In this document: positions 33,581 through 41,002 of the stretch, one piece after another
How positions within the stretch are numbered: position 1 is the first letter of the stretch
How the letters are laid out: each line of letters opens with the position of its first letter
Assembly (NCBI GenBank): GCA_964508655.1
Contig: CAZDUO010000026.1
Location: forward strand, 1 to 47,570
Direction of reading: 5' to 3'
DNA length: 47,570 bases
From: VBAS01 sp964508655
GTDB lineage: Bacteria > Bacteroidota > Bacteroidia > Chitinophagales > Chitinophagaceae
Made by a program: the position numbers and the translations under genes
The notes under the pieces: model-generated
The model's input: only the letters and a program-made list of their open reading frames with translations
Databases searched by the model: none
Told to the model about the DNA's origin: nothing

Positions 33581-34579
33581 TTAGTGCAGATAATAAAGCG
33601 ATATAATCAACAAGAGGTACAGCATTATCAGGATAATGGCATCAATAGCCAAAACAAAACGCTTATGCGGCGTGCTGTAAAGGATGCCGATACCTGCCAC
33701 TGCAGTCATAATAAGTGTGACCAGGCCGCTAAGGGCATGATTAGGATTAGCAACAGCCAGCAGTGGTCCTTTTGTATAAAGTAAATCATCAATAGACAAA
33801 ATGAGGATGTTAAAAATATTGCTGCCCAGCAAATTGCCTACTGCCAAATCCATACTGCCCATGCGAACCGCAGCAATGGAAACCACCAGTTCTGGCAACG
33901 AGGTAGTGGCAGCAACAAGAAAAGTGCCTACAAATGATTTACTTAATCCAGCCATTTCAGCAAGACGGTCGGCGAAATAGGGCAGCGCTACTGCAGCTGC
34001 TATGACCAGCAATGCAAAAAATACATACCGGCGGATGGCCATTGCCAGTGAAATATCATGTACAGTGTAACCAGCAGCTGAAAGATGCAGGGTGTTTCTT
34101 TGTTCATTTTTAAAAATAATATGAACTGAAACCAGGTATAAAATGATAAGCAGAAACGATGAACTGCTGATCCAGCCCAATACGGGAATTTTTTCTCCAA
34201 ACACAATAACGATGACGGTGATTGTAATCAGTAAAATGCCAAAGAACCCCGCCAGGATATGACTCTTGGTGACAACGGAAGAAATCGGTTTTCCGCGGAC
34301 AAAATAATCAAGAATAGCCAGGATGAGCAGGTTAAATGCACAACTGCCCATAATATCACCAACGGCAATATCAGGTGTGTCAACAATAGTCACTGAGCTG
34401 ATGCCCGTAAAAAGTTCAGGCAAGGATGTAACAGCCGCCATCATAATAAGCCCAAACCAGGCTTTACCCATACCGGTAAGGGTGGCAATAATATCGCCGT
34501 ACTTCGAAAGACGGGAACCACTGAAAATAATCAGGGTGGAACAAACCAGAAAACCGGTGATTAATAAGACTGCCTGCAT
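33581..34579 (-). CDS. Na+/Ca2+ exchanger family protein (CaCA)
   Basis: 332 aa, about ten membrane helices. The two inverted alpha-repeats are clear: AAVTSLPELFTGISSV with GDIMGSCAFNLLIL in the first half, and AATTSLPELVVSIAAV with GNLLGSNIFNILIL in the second. The Glu of each SLPEL ion-binding motif is present. Such proteins move Ca2+ (or K+) out against Na+ or H+. The downstream gene was a P-type cation ATPase before truncation, which supports a Ca2+-homeostasis locus. Confidence 0.88.
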   Translation of the reverse strand: MQAVLLITGFLVCSTLIIFSGSRLSKYGDIIATLTGMGKAWFGLIMMAAVTSLPELFTGISSVTIVDTPDIAVGDIMGSCAFNLLILAILDYFVRGKPISSVVTKSHILAGFFGILLITITVIVIVFGEKIPVLGWISSSSFLLIILYLVSVHIIFKNEQRNTLHLSAAGYTVHDISLAMAIRRYVFFALLVIAAAVALPYFADRLAEMAGLSKSFVGTFLVAATTSLPELVVSIAAVRMGSMDLAVGNLLGSNIFNILILSIDDLLYTKGPLLAVANPNHALSGLVTLIMTAVAGIGILYSTPHKRFVLAIDAIILIMLYLLLIISLYYLH

Positions 34580-34677
34580 CGAAGTTTATTGTTTGGGCTA
34601 ATAAAAATTTACTAAAAGTTGTATGCAGGAAATTAAGCAATACTGCCGTAATTACCGGTTAAAAATTTTTAGCTGCA

Positions 34678-35523
34678 TTATCCTTCACCGGTTTGCTTAT
34701 TGAAAACAAGCAACGGCGTTTTCAGCCTGACGGAAAGTTGTTCCGACCTGCCCGCCCTGAAAAGTTTCATAAAAAAATTCCGCTGCTGATCAGTAAACAT
34801 AACCACCACCGAGGGTTTTTTAAGCCTGACCTGGCGTTGAAGATTTTCAGTAAATGAGCCGGTATCATAGTTTTCAATAAGCAGGTCGAGTGTATAATTG
34901 TATTTTTTTCTTAAGGCCTTTTCAATATAAGGCTTGCTTTGAACCGGGAAATCTCCATCATTTAAGTGCAAAACCTGGATGGCCGCTTTGTGGCCAGACG
35001 CAAATAAGCTTACTCTTTTTATTTCCTGCAGGCAATGTTTCATATCTGATGCATACAACACTTTTTTTATACCGGCCCGGCGGTATGATTTGGGAATTAC
35101 AAAAACCGGCACAGCAGAACGGGAAAGCAGGTTTCCTGTTACCGAGCCGAATATTTTATTGAACCTGCCTGCGCCCCGGGTACTGATGCAGATGCTGTCA
35201 ATGTCTTTATGATTGCAGCAGTAATCAAGCAATGAAACATCCGGGCTATCCCCCTGCAGTATCAAAAATGAATGCGTGCCCGGTATAACCTTCATGGTAC
35301 GGTAAATGCCGGCAATGAATTTTTTTAGTTTTTGCAAACAAAAAAATTCCTGCTGCCGGGCATACTTTTCAAAATAGGCATCGGACCAGCGTGTAGGTCT
35401 TAATATATGAAGTACGTGAACGAAAACAAGCTCCAGTTTTTGCCTTGCCGACCAGTGCATGGTAAAACGTACTGCACTTTTAGAATTGACAGAAAAATCA
35501 GTTGGAACCAGTATCTTTTTCAT
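34678..35523 (-). CDS. Universal stress protein, two UspA domains
   Basis: 281 aa of tandem UspA folds. Domain 1 (1-145) starts MKKILVPTDFS and carries the ATP-binding pattern STRGAGRFNKIFGSVTGNLL (G-2x-G-9x-G-S/T-like). Domain 2 (about 150-275) is more divergent and lacks that loop. Upstream of the exchanger gene by 98 bp on the same strand. USPs of this kind are induced by stress and bind ATP; a link to the ion-transport genes is only positional. Confidence 0.88.
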   Translation of the reverse strand: MKKILVPTDFSVNSKSAVRFTMHWSARQKLELVFVHVLHILRPTRWSDAYFEKYARQQEFFCLQKLKKFIAGIYRTMKVIPGTHSFLILQGDSPDVSLLDYCCNHKDIDSICISTRGAGRFNKIFGSVTGNLLSRSAVPVFVIPKSYRRAGIKKVLYASDMKHCLQEIKRVSLFASGHKAAIQVLHLNDGDFPVQSKPYIEKALRKKYNYTLDLLIENYDTGSFTENLQRQVRLKKPSVVVMFTDQQRNFFMKLFRAGRSEQLSVRLKTPLLVFNKQTGEG

Positions 35524-35750
35524 CGCCTGAACTTTTCTCTTTTTTGCAAATAAATACTACTGTCCGCATTTGAAACATGAGCATTCTCACCCCGTGTAAT
35601 GATTCGGATTGGATGGAAGCAACCACGAAAAAATGGCTTATTAAATTGTGCCACCACCGGCGCTGTAATAAACATCCTTGATTACAAGCCCGCTTTGGAC
35701 TGCCAATTGAAAGTTATAAAATGATATAGCTGACTGAGGTGAGTTAATTT

Positions 35751-36677
35751 CTAAATCACCCGCTTTGATGTTAATTTATTATTCACGGCCCGCACAGAAT
35801 ATCCTTCTTTGCGCAGCAGGTTGATGACGCCCTTTTCGCCGGGCAGGTGCCCCGCACCTACTGCAATGGTTACCGGCCTGTCGTGCATGATGGTTTTGAG
35901 TTTTGCTACCCAGTTGCGGTTGCGGTGATAGAGCAGCATGTCTTCATACTGCATCAGGCCGTAATCACTTTTTGTGATAAATGTTCCCAGCTTTTCTATG
36001 TCCTGGGTGCGGTAGGCATCCATCATTTCGTTAAACTCCTTGCCGGCATCTGATCGTTCATCCTGCGATTGAATGTATTTCAGCAGCTGCCCGGCTTGCA
36101 GGCGGTAAGGAATGCTGTCGAAAATACTTACCTGGTAATTCATCGTTTCCAGCCCTTCGATTCGTTTCCTTTTACTTTTTGCTTCCTGCATTATCAGCTG
36201 TTCCATGGCAACAGTTGAGCCGCAGTCGAGCCCCGCCTCCATCAGCAGCGATGATGCCAGCAGGGGTTTGTATTTTTCAAATTCTGAAAACGGGATAAGG
36301 CCATTGTGATTCTCTACATAATTCTTTACTTTTTCATAATCCTCTTTATTCAAGAGGTCGGCCAGTGTGGTGTCGTTTTTCATTTTTATTTTAGTCATCA
36401 TCAGCAGCATCTCCATCAAATTATCCATGTCAACTTCAAAATAAACCCGCTCCGTATTCTGAATGGCCTCTTTCAGGCTGTCGCTCAGCACAGCATCATC
36501 TTCGCAAATAATGTGCATGGTGCCGAAGAGGTAGGAGGGTTTTTCAAGCCCCTTGCCGCTGATTTCCCACAGCAGGCTTTTTTCCAGCGGTGCCGGTGGC
36601 TGCTGGCTAAATTGTTTTGAAGCTGAGCAACCCAGCGCAAGCAGCGGAATCAGGTATATTAATCTCAATATTTTCAT
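35751..36677 (-). CDS. TraB/GumN-family lipoprotein
   Basis: 308 aa. Lipoprotein signal with Cys17 (LALGCSAS). TraB motifs: YLFGTMHII near 49 (GxxH) and the C-terminal GAGHLPGEKGVINLLRKEGY near 273 (second GxxH). The family is related to Tiki-type metalloproteases, with the two GxxH motifs and a Glu forming the presumed metal site; activity here is inferred. Located 17 bp downstream of ubiD, probably cotranscribed. Confidence 0.87.
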   Translation of the reverse strand: MKILRLIYLIPLLALGCSASKQFSQQPPAPLEKSLLWEISGKGLEKPSYLFGTMHIICEDDAVLSDSLKEAIQNTERVYFEVDMDNLMEMLLMMTKIKMKNDTTLADLLNKEDYEKVKNYVENHNGLIPFSEFEKYKPLLASSLLMEAGLDCGSTVAMEQLIMQEAKSKRKRIEGLETMNYQVSIFDSIPYRLQAGQLLKYIQSQDERSDAGKEFNEMMDAYRTQDIEKLGTFITKSDYGLMQYEDMLLYHRNRNWVAKLKTIMHDRPVTIAVGAGHLPGEKGVINLLRKEGYSVRAVNNKLTSKRVI

Positions 36678-36694
36678 ATGGCAAATTTTAATGG

Positions 36695-38788
36695 TTAATC
36701 CGGATGTATAATTCCGGCAGTTTTCATTTGCACGGATACATCACTCACCACAGCCTCTTCTCCGTACATCTGCCCTTTAAACTTCAGCGATGGCGACGGA
36801 ATGAAATGCCCTATACCAAGATTATTCCATTTGGTATCCACTGCCCTGATGGTAGTGTCATCAGCCACGATGATATTGGGCCAGTCGCGGTGAAAGTCGT
36901 CAAACTCTTTTGTTTTGCGGGTGCCATCGAAACCGATGCAGGCTGTGCAGGTATGGATGGTTTGATTGCTTGATTGTTTGATTGTTGTTTTGCATAAATG
37001 AAAGTCCCGTTTGGGGTCGAGGTTGTTACAAAAACGCCATAGTGCTGTTGGCAAATCATTGGGATCAACTGTGTGTTCAACATAAAGAATCATTTTCACG
37101 CCTTTCATTTCTTCCAGCTCACATACCTGTTCATGTAATTCTTTTATATGTCCTCTCCTGTTTTTCTTTACCGAAATGATGAGACAAGGAATTTCTTTTT
37201 TCAACAAAGAACTATTCACTGCTTTTATTTCCGGAAATTTTTTAAGAATAGCTTCCCCCAAATCAAATCTGAAATCCACCTGCGCCAAGGCTTCGGTGGA
37301 TAAATCTGAAATCTGATCCCGGTAGTTACCGTCACTGAAATTTTCATCCCTCTCCTCTTCAAACTTGTAAGTGCCGTCAATACACATTTTTCCTCCAAAG
37401 CCCAATTTGCTGCAGCTGTGGTCCAGCACATCCATCGGGCCCTGCGAAAAATAAATATCTGTGGCCGGGTTCATATTTCTGAAAACTTCTTTTGCCACCG
37501 ATTCATAATCCCGCAGGTTCAATGAGTCCTTACTTATTCCGACCTGTATCGGGCCGGGCGAGGTTAACACAAGTATTTTATTAAACATCATTTGCCCTGC
37601 GCCCCACATGGCATTCATCACTTTTTGTCCCTGCCCGGCAAAGTCTTTTTGAATTTTTGTAATCACGAGATTATGAAAAACACCTTCCACCGGCATTTCC
37701 ATATCCAGTATTTCGGGCACCAGAGTCATTTTGATGGGTGCAAGAAAAATCCGCTCAGTGGCTTTGCCCAGCCAGGCATCTTCCTGCGGCGGAATGCCTA
37801 CGATGGTGGCGGGATACACGGGATTTTTTTTGTGCGTAATCGCCGTAATGTGAAACCGCGGGTACCAATCGGGTAAGGAATAATACCCGGTGTGATCGCC
37901 AAAGGGTCCTTCCCAAATCATTTCATCACCAGGATCCACATAACCTTCGATGATGAAATCAGCATCGGCAGGCACTTCAATTTCAGGTTGTGTGATGCAT
38001 CTTACCAGCTCTACTTTTTTCCTGCGCAAGAAACCGGCAAGCATATATTCATCTACATTTTCCGGCAAAGGTGCCGTGGCGCTGTAACCATAAACCGGAT
38101 CGCCGCCAAGCGCCACGGCCACCGGCATTCGTTTGTTCAGCTTTTTGTATTCCGAAAAATGTTTGGCTGAAACTTTATGTTTGTGCCAGTGCATGGCTGT
38201 AAGCGTGGGGCCAAATACCTGCATGCGGTACATACCCACATTTCTTGTTCCGGTGTTCGGGTCTTTGGTGTGAATGACCGGCAAGGTTACAAACGGCCCG
38301 CCGTCTTTGGGCCAGCAGGTGATGACCGGCAGTTTAGTGATATCAGGCGGCCCACCCCATACCCCAGCCGAAGGGAGGGGTTTTTCAGTGTAAACAATTT
38401 CCTGGCATTCTCCCCTGCCTTTTTTTACCGTCGGCATCCACGATGCAAACTGACCCAGTTTCGGAAGTAATTTTAGTTTGTCCAAAATGCCTTCCTTTGG
38501 CGCCGATAAAATTTTAAACAGGTTTTCAATTTCCTTAGCCACATCGTCGAGGTGTTTTACGCCCAAAGCAAGACACATTCTTTTTTCGCTGCCATAAGCG
38601 TTCATCAGCACGGGAAAATCGTAACCAGTATTTTCAAACAGCAAAGCTTTACCACCGCCGGGTTGTTTGCTCATGCGGTCGGTAATCTCCGCCATTTCCA
38701 GTTTGGGGTCAACATAAGTTTTAATACGAAGCAACTCACCTTCTTTATCCAGTGTTTCAATAAAATGCTGCTGATTGCGGTAAGCCAT
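36695..38788 (-). CDS. UbiD-family decarboxylase with three repeat-derived in-frame inserts
   Basis: Prenylated-FMN-dependent decarboxylase; in Bacteroidota probably in quinone (menaquinone) synthesis. 697 aa, longer than the about 600 aa I expect for this subfamily. Conserved parts: RNVGMYRMQ near 182-190 (Mn2+/cofactor site), EGPFGDHTGYYS at 293-304, SPGPIQVGISKDSLNL and ILYVEHTVDPNDLPTALWRFCNN. Three segments do not fit the family and match repeats seen elsewhere in the window: residues 137-146, about 491-508 and about 602-611. All keep the frame and lie away from the catalytic motifs. A -7 box precedes the gene. Confidence 0.9.
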   Translation of the reverse strand: MAYRNQQHFIETLDKEGELLRIKTYVDPKLEMAEITDRMSKQPGGGKALLFENTGYDFPVLMNAYGSEKRMCLALGVKHLDDVAKEIENLFKILSAPKEGILDKLKLLPKLGQFASWMPTVKKGRGECQEIVYTEKPLPSAGVWGGPPDITKLPVITCWPKDGGPFVTLPVIHTKDPNTGTRNVGMYRMQVFGPTLTAMHWHKHKVSAKHFSEYKKLNKRMPVAVALGGDPVYGYSATAPLPENVDEYMLAGFLRRKKVELVRCITQPEIEVPADADFIIEGYVDPGDEMIWEGPFGDHTGYYSLPDWYPRFHITAITHKKNPVYPATIVGIPPQEDAWLGKATERIFLAPIKMTLVPEILDMEMPVEGVFHNLVITKIQKDFAGQGQKVMNAMWGAGQMMFNKILVLTSPGPIQVGISKDSLNLRDYESVAKEVFRNMNPATDIYFSQGPMDVLDHSCSKLGFGGKMCIDGTYKFEEERDENFSDGNYRDQISDLSTEALAQVDFRFDLGEAILKKFPEIKAVNSSLLKKEIPCLIISVKKNRRGHIKELHEQVCELEEMKGVKMILYVEHTVDPNDLPTALWRFCNNLDPKRDFHLCKTTIKQSSNQTIHTCTACIGFDGTRKTKEFDDFHRDWPNIIVADDTTIRAVDTKWNNLGIGHFIPSPSLKFKGQMYGEEAVVSDVSVQMKTAGIIHPD
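36956..36984. repeat. Octad array inside ubiD
   Basis: On the coding strand the units are CAATCAAA, CAATCAAG, CAATCAAA, then CCATC, encoding about residues 602-611 (IKQSSNQTI). It corresponds to the intergenic array at 21240-21268. Confidence 0.75.
37265..37316. repeat. AAATCTG heptads flanking a small hairpin, inside ubiD
   Basis: AAATCTGAAATCC (37265-37277) and AAATCTGAAATCTGA (37302-37316) surround CCACC (37276-37280) and GGTGG (37295-37299). The last copy continues TCCCGG, resembling the heptad-palindrome junction in the saccharopine dehydrogenase gene. It encodes about residues 491-508. Confidence 0.7.
38351..38380. repeat. CCCCACCCC/AGGGAGGGG-type palindromic repeat inside ubiD
   Basis: C-rich half CCCACCCCATACCCC followed by AAGGGAGGGG, coding for residues 137-146 (PLPSAGVWGG). 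From memory this resembles a C/G-rich palindromic repeat that is common between genes in Bacteroidota. Confidence 0.6.
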
Positions 38789-38805
38789 TTTCGAAAATTG
38801 AGAAT

Positions 38806-38813
38806 CAAAGTTA
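38806..38813 (-). promoter_or_regulatory. -7 box TAACTTTG of ubiD
   Basis: TAACTTTG ends 17 bp before the ATG at 38788. Confidence 0.55.
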
Positions 38814-38833
38814 GTAGTGAATTGTCAGAAAGG

Positions 38834-38875
38834 AGTCAGTAGTCAGAACTCAGAGCACGGAATTCAGGGCCAGTA
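38834..38875. repeat. GTCAG-type heptad array upstream of ubiD
   Basis: Units AGTCAGT, AGTCAGA, ACTCAGA, then degenerate GCACGGA, ATTCAGG, GCCAGTA, in the gap between ubiD and the DUF6089 gene. Similar to the in-frame array at 15514-15541. Confidence 0.6.
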
Positions 38876-38889
38876 GTTTTGAATGAAAC

Positions 38890-39762
38890 CTACAGCGGCA
38901 CTGAAGGACAGCCATATCTGCTTTTTTTACCGGAATATTTATATCCCCTGCCGCCACCTCCACCGCCGCTTATCGATGGCCTGAATGTAAGATTGAGCCC
39001 GGTGAAATAATAAACGTCTTTTTGCCTTGAACTTCCCCGCTGGGTATTCTTGTTGGGAAATACAGGGTTGCCGCCGGGCACTTCATCGCCGCGGTATGAA
39101 AAATCCACGGCGGTTTGACCCCTTGCATTCAGCAGGTCGTTGTAGTCAGGGTAGGAAGTGCTGACATCATCAAGGTAATCAGTAAAAAGCTTACGCAGGC
39201 CGAATTCAATTCCGAGCCGCAGGTTTTCGGTAAGGGCAAACCGGATGCCCCCGCCAAAGGGAATGGCCGGCTGCCAGAGAGAATAATTTTTTTTCTCCGG
39301 GTAAATACCTTGTCCTTCTGTGCCCAGCGGTTTCAGAAAATATTTTTTCCCGGTAGAATCGTAAGTATAAGGATCGAAATGAAACACTGCCAGGCCGGCA
39401 AACGCATAGGGCGAAAATCCCGTTTCATTCAGATTAAAAATATAATACTCGCCAACCACGCTGAATTCTGATACGGCCGATTCAAACTGCAGGTTCCGCA
39501 ATCGCAGATTTTGTTTTTCGCTGTGTGTATCGCTGCCGTTCACCCTGGCAAAACTATAGGCTCCGCGAAGCAGCAGGCGGTCAAACAATTCGTAATGCAC
39601 CGTGGCACCGATAAACCCATTGGTGATGCGGCGGGGATAGAGTTTATCAAGCAAATCGCCGTTGTAATTGGCCAGGCCGCCGGCAATGCCGATATGTATC
39701 CGCTGTGCAGATAGCAGTGTGATGCAGAAAAAAAATAACAGGAATAAATAAATTGATTTCAA
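38890..39762 (-). CDS. DUF6089-like outer-membrane beta-barrel protein
   Basis: 290 aa from a TTG at 39762. That start gives a clean signal peptide (KSIYLFLLFFFCITLLSAQ) and sits 23 bp after a TATTTTTG box; the only upstream ATG (39918) would overlap the dipeptide epimerase gene by 62 bp and lie upstream of the promoter. Mature part: IHIGIAGGLANYNGDLLD, alternating strands with GGGIRFALTENLRLGIEFGLRKLFTDYLDDVS, typical of the DUF6089 barrels common in Chitinophagaceae. The C-terminal tail is Gly-rich and basic after FRPSIS. Function unknown. Confidence 0.8.
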   Translation of the reverse strand: MKSIYLFLLFFFCITLLSAQRIHIGIAGGLANYNGDLLDKLYPRRITNGFIGATVHYELFDRLLLRGAYSFARVNGSDTHSEKQNLRLRNLQFESAVSEFSVVGEYYIFNLNETGFSPYAFAGLAVFHFDPYTYDSTGKKYFLKPLGTEGQGIYPEKKNYSLWQPAIPFGGGIRFALTENLRLGIEFGLRKLFTDYLDDVSTSYPDYNDLLNARGQTAVDFSYRGDEVPGGNPVFPNKNTQRGSSRQKDVYYFTGLNLTFRPSISGGGGGGRGYKYSGKKSRYGCPSVPL

Positions 39763-39785
39763 GCTGCGGGTTTGCTTTTCTGTCG

Positions 39786-39793
39786 CAAAAATA
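39786..39793 (-). promoter_or_regulatory. -7 box TATTTTTG of the DUF6089 gene
   Basis: TATTTTTG ends 23 bp before the TTG at 39762 and decides that start. Confidence 0.6.
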
Positions 39794-39856
39794 AGGCCTG
39801 AATAGGGAAAGCTGACCTGAACAGGTGAAGAGATTCCACGAATGAAAAAGAATATT

Positions 39857-40870
39857 CTAAGGATGAAAGCTGACACCCAGACCGGGTAAACCAGAATAAA
39901 TGATGCGGCCGTAATCATATTTTATTCCTGTAGCTACATCTTCAGCCAGCAAAAGGGGCCCGTCCATATCAGCATAATCGAGCAGCGGAAGCAAATGAGC
40001 AATAGCGGCTGTGCCGATGGTGGTTTCGCTCATGCAGCCCATCATCACCTGCATGCCAAGCTCTCTCGCTTTTTTTATCATGCGGCGTGCAGGCGTGATA
40101 CCGCTGCACTTGGTCAGCTTGATATTGATGCCATGAAAATAGCCGTGACATTTTTCCACTTCATTTTCCAATGCACAACTTTCATCAGCAATCAAAGGCA
40201 GCGGTGATTTTTCAAAAAGTATTTTCATACCTTCCCAATCATCTTTTTTCAGCGGTTGCTCCACCAGATCCACTCCCATCGCATTCAGCAACGGTATTTT
40301 CTGCAATGCTTCTTCCACCGTCCAGCCGGCATTAGCATCAACACGGATGATAGAATTGCTGTGCTGCCGTAATGCCTTCACCATTTCAATATCGTTTTCA
40401 GCGCCCACTTTTACTTTATAAACAGGCCAGGGTTTCTCCTTCATTTTCTCCACCATTTTTTCAATAGTATCAATACCGATGGTGTAATCGGTAACCGGGT
40501 TATTGGAAATATCAAGTTTCCAAAGCTCATACAATGGTTTAGCTTTCATTTTTCCATATAGATCCCAGGCAGCGATATCCAGAGCACACACAAGAAAGGG
40601 ATTACCGGGAAAAAGATGATGCAGGTAATGCCAGAAACGCGCCGGTTCGGTAAATGCAAATTTTTCAATAAAAGATTTTTTTGCTTCCAGGTCGGCCATC
40701 ATTTTTTCCACTGTGATGTTGTAATACCTGATGGCCGGCGCTTCGCCATAACCTTTGATGCCGAAATGCTCCAGTGCCACCACCAGCGTGGGCTGATGTG
40801 TTTTAGTGCCCCGTGAAATGGTAAAGGGATAACGGAAGGGAAGATGGAAAGAGTAAGCGGTGATTTTCAT
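39857..40870 (-). CDS. Dipeptide epimerase (enolase superfamily)
   Basis: 337 aa from the ATG at 40870. Enolase-superfamily barrel of the L-Ala-D/L-Glu epimerase group: acid/base Lys in VYKVKVGAE (about 155-163), metal ligands in RVDANAGW, VEQPL and IADESC, second catalytic Lys in INIKLTKCSGI, and the C-terminal DMDGPLLL. It interconverts L-Ala-D-Glu and L-Ala-L-Glu in murein recycling, or related dipeptides. An open extension to 40879 begins with TTG and is not needed. Confidence 0.9.
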   Translation of the reverse strand: MKITAYSFHLPFRYPFTISRGTKTHQPTLVVALEHFGIKGYGEAPAIRYYNITVEKMMADLEAKKSFIEKFAFTEPARFWHYLHHLFPGNPFLVCALDIAAWDLYGKMKAKPLYELWKLDISNNPVTDYTIGIDTIEKMVEKMKEKPWPVYKVKVGAENDIEMVKALRQHSNSIIRVDANAGWTVEEALQKIPLLNAMGVDLVEQPLKKDDWEGMKILFEKSPLPLIADESCALENEVEKCHGYFHGINIKLTKCSGITPARRMIKKARELGMQVMMGCMSETTIGTAAIAHLLPLLDYADMDGPLLLAEDVATGIKYDYGRIIYSGLPGLGVSFHP

Positions 40871-40948
40871 CAGGAACAAAATTGCGGATTTAAGCCCGGG
40901 AAATAATAAATAAAAATGCTCAATGTTCAGTACTCAGCTAAGAATTTC

Positions 40949-40983
40949 TTTTGAATTGTGAATTAATAATTGTGTGTTGAATA
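40949..40983. repeat. Degenerate AT-rich heptad array upstream of malQ's 3' end
   Basis: Units TTTTGAA, TTGTGAA, TTAATAA, TTGTGTG, TTGAATA in the 132-bp gap between malQ and the dipeptide epimerase. Low complexity makes this one less certain. Confidence 0.45.
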
Positions 40984-41002
40984 GTAAACATCGTATGAAC
41001 TT

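Noticed and set aside
35578..35682. 34-codon ORF rich in Cys and His on the plus strand, in the gap between the UspA and TraB genes
   Set aside because: No promoter box, ribosome site or terminator, and no recognisable motif; likely chance in a 227-bp gap.
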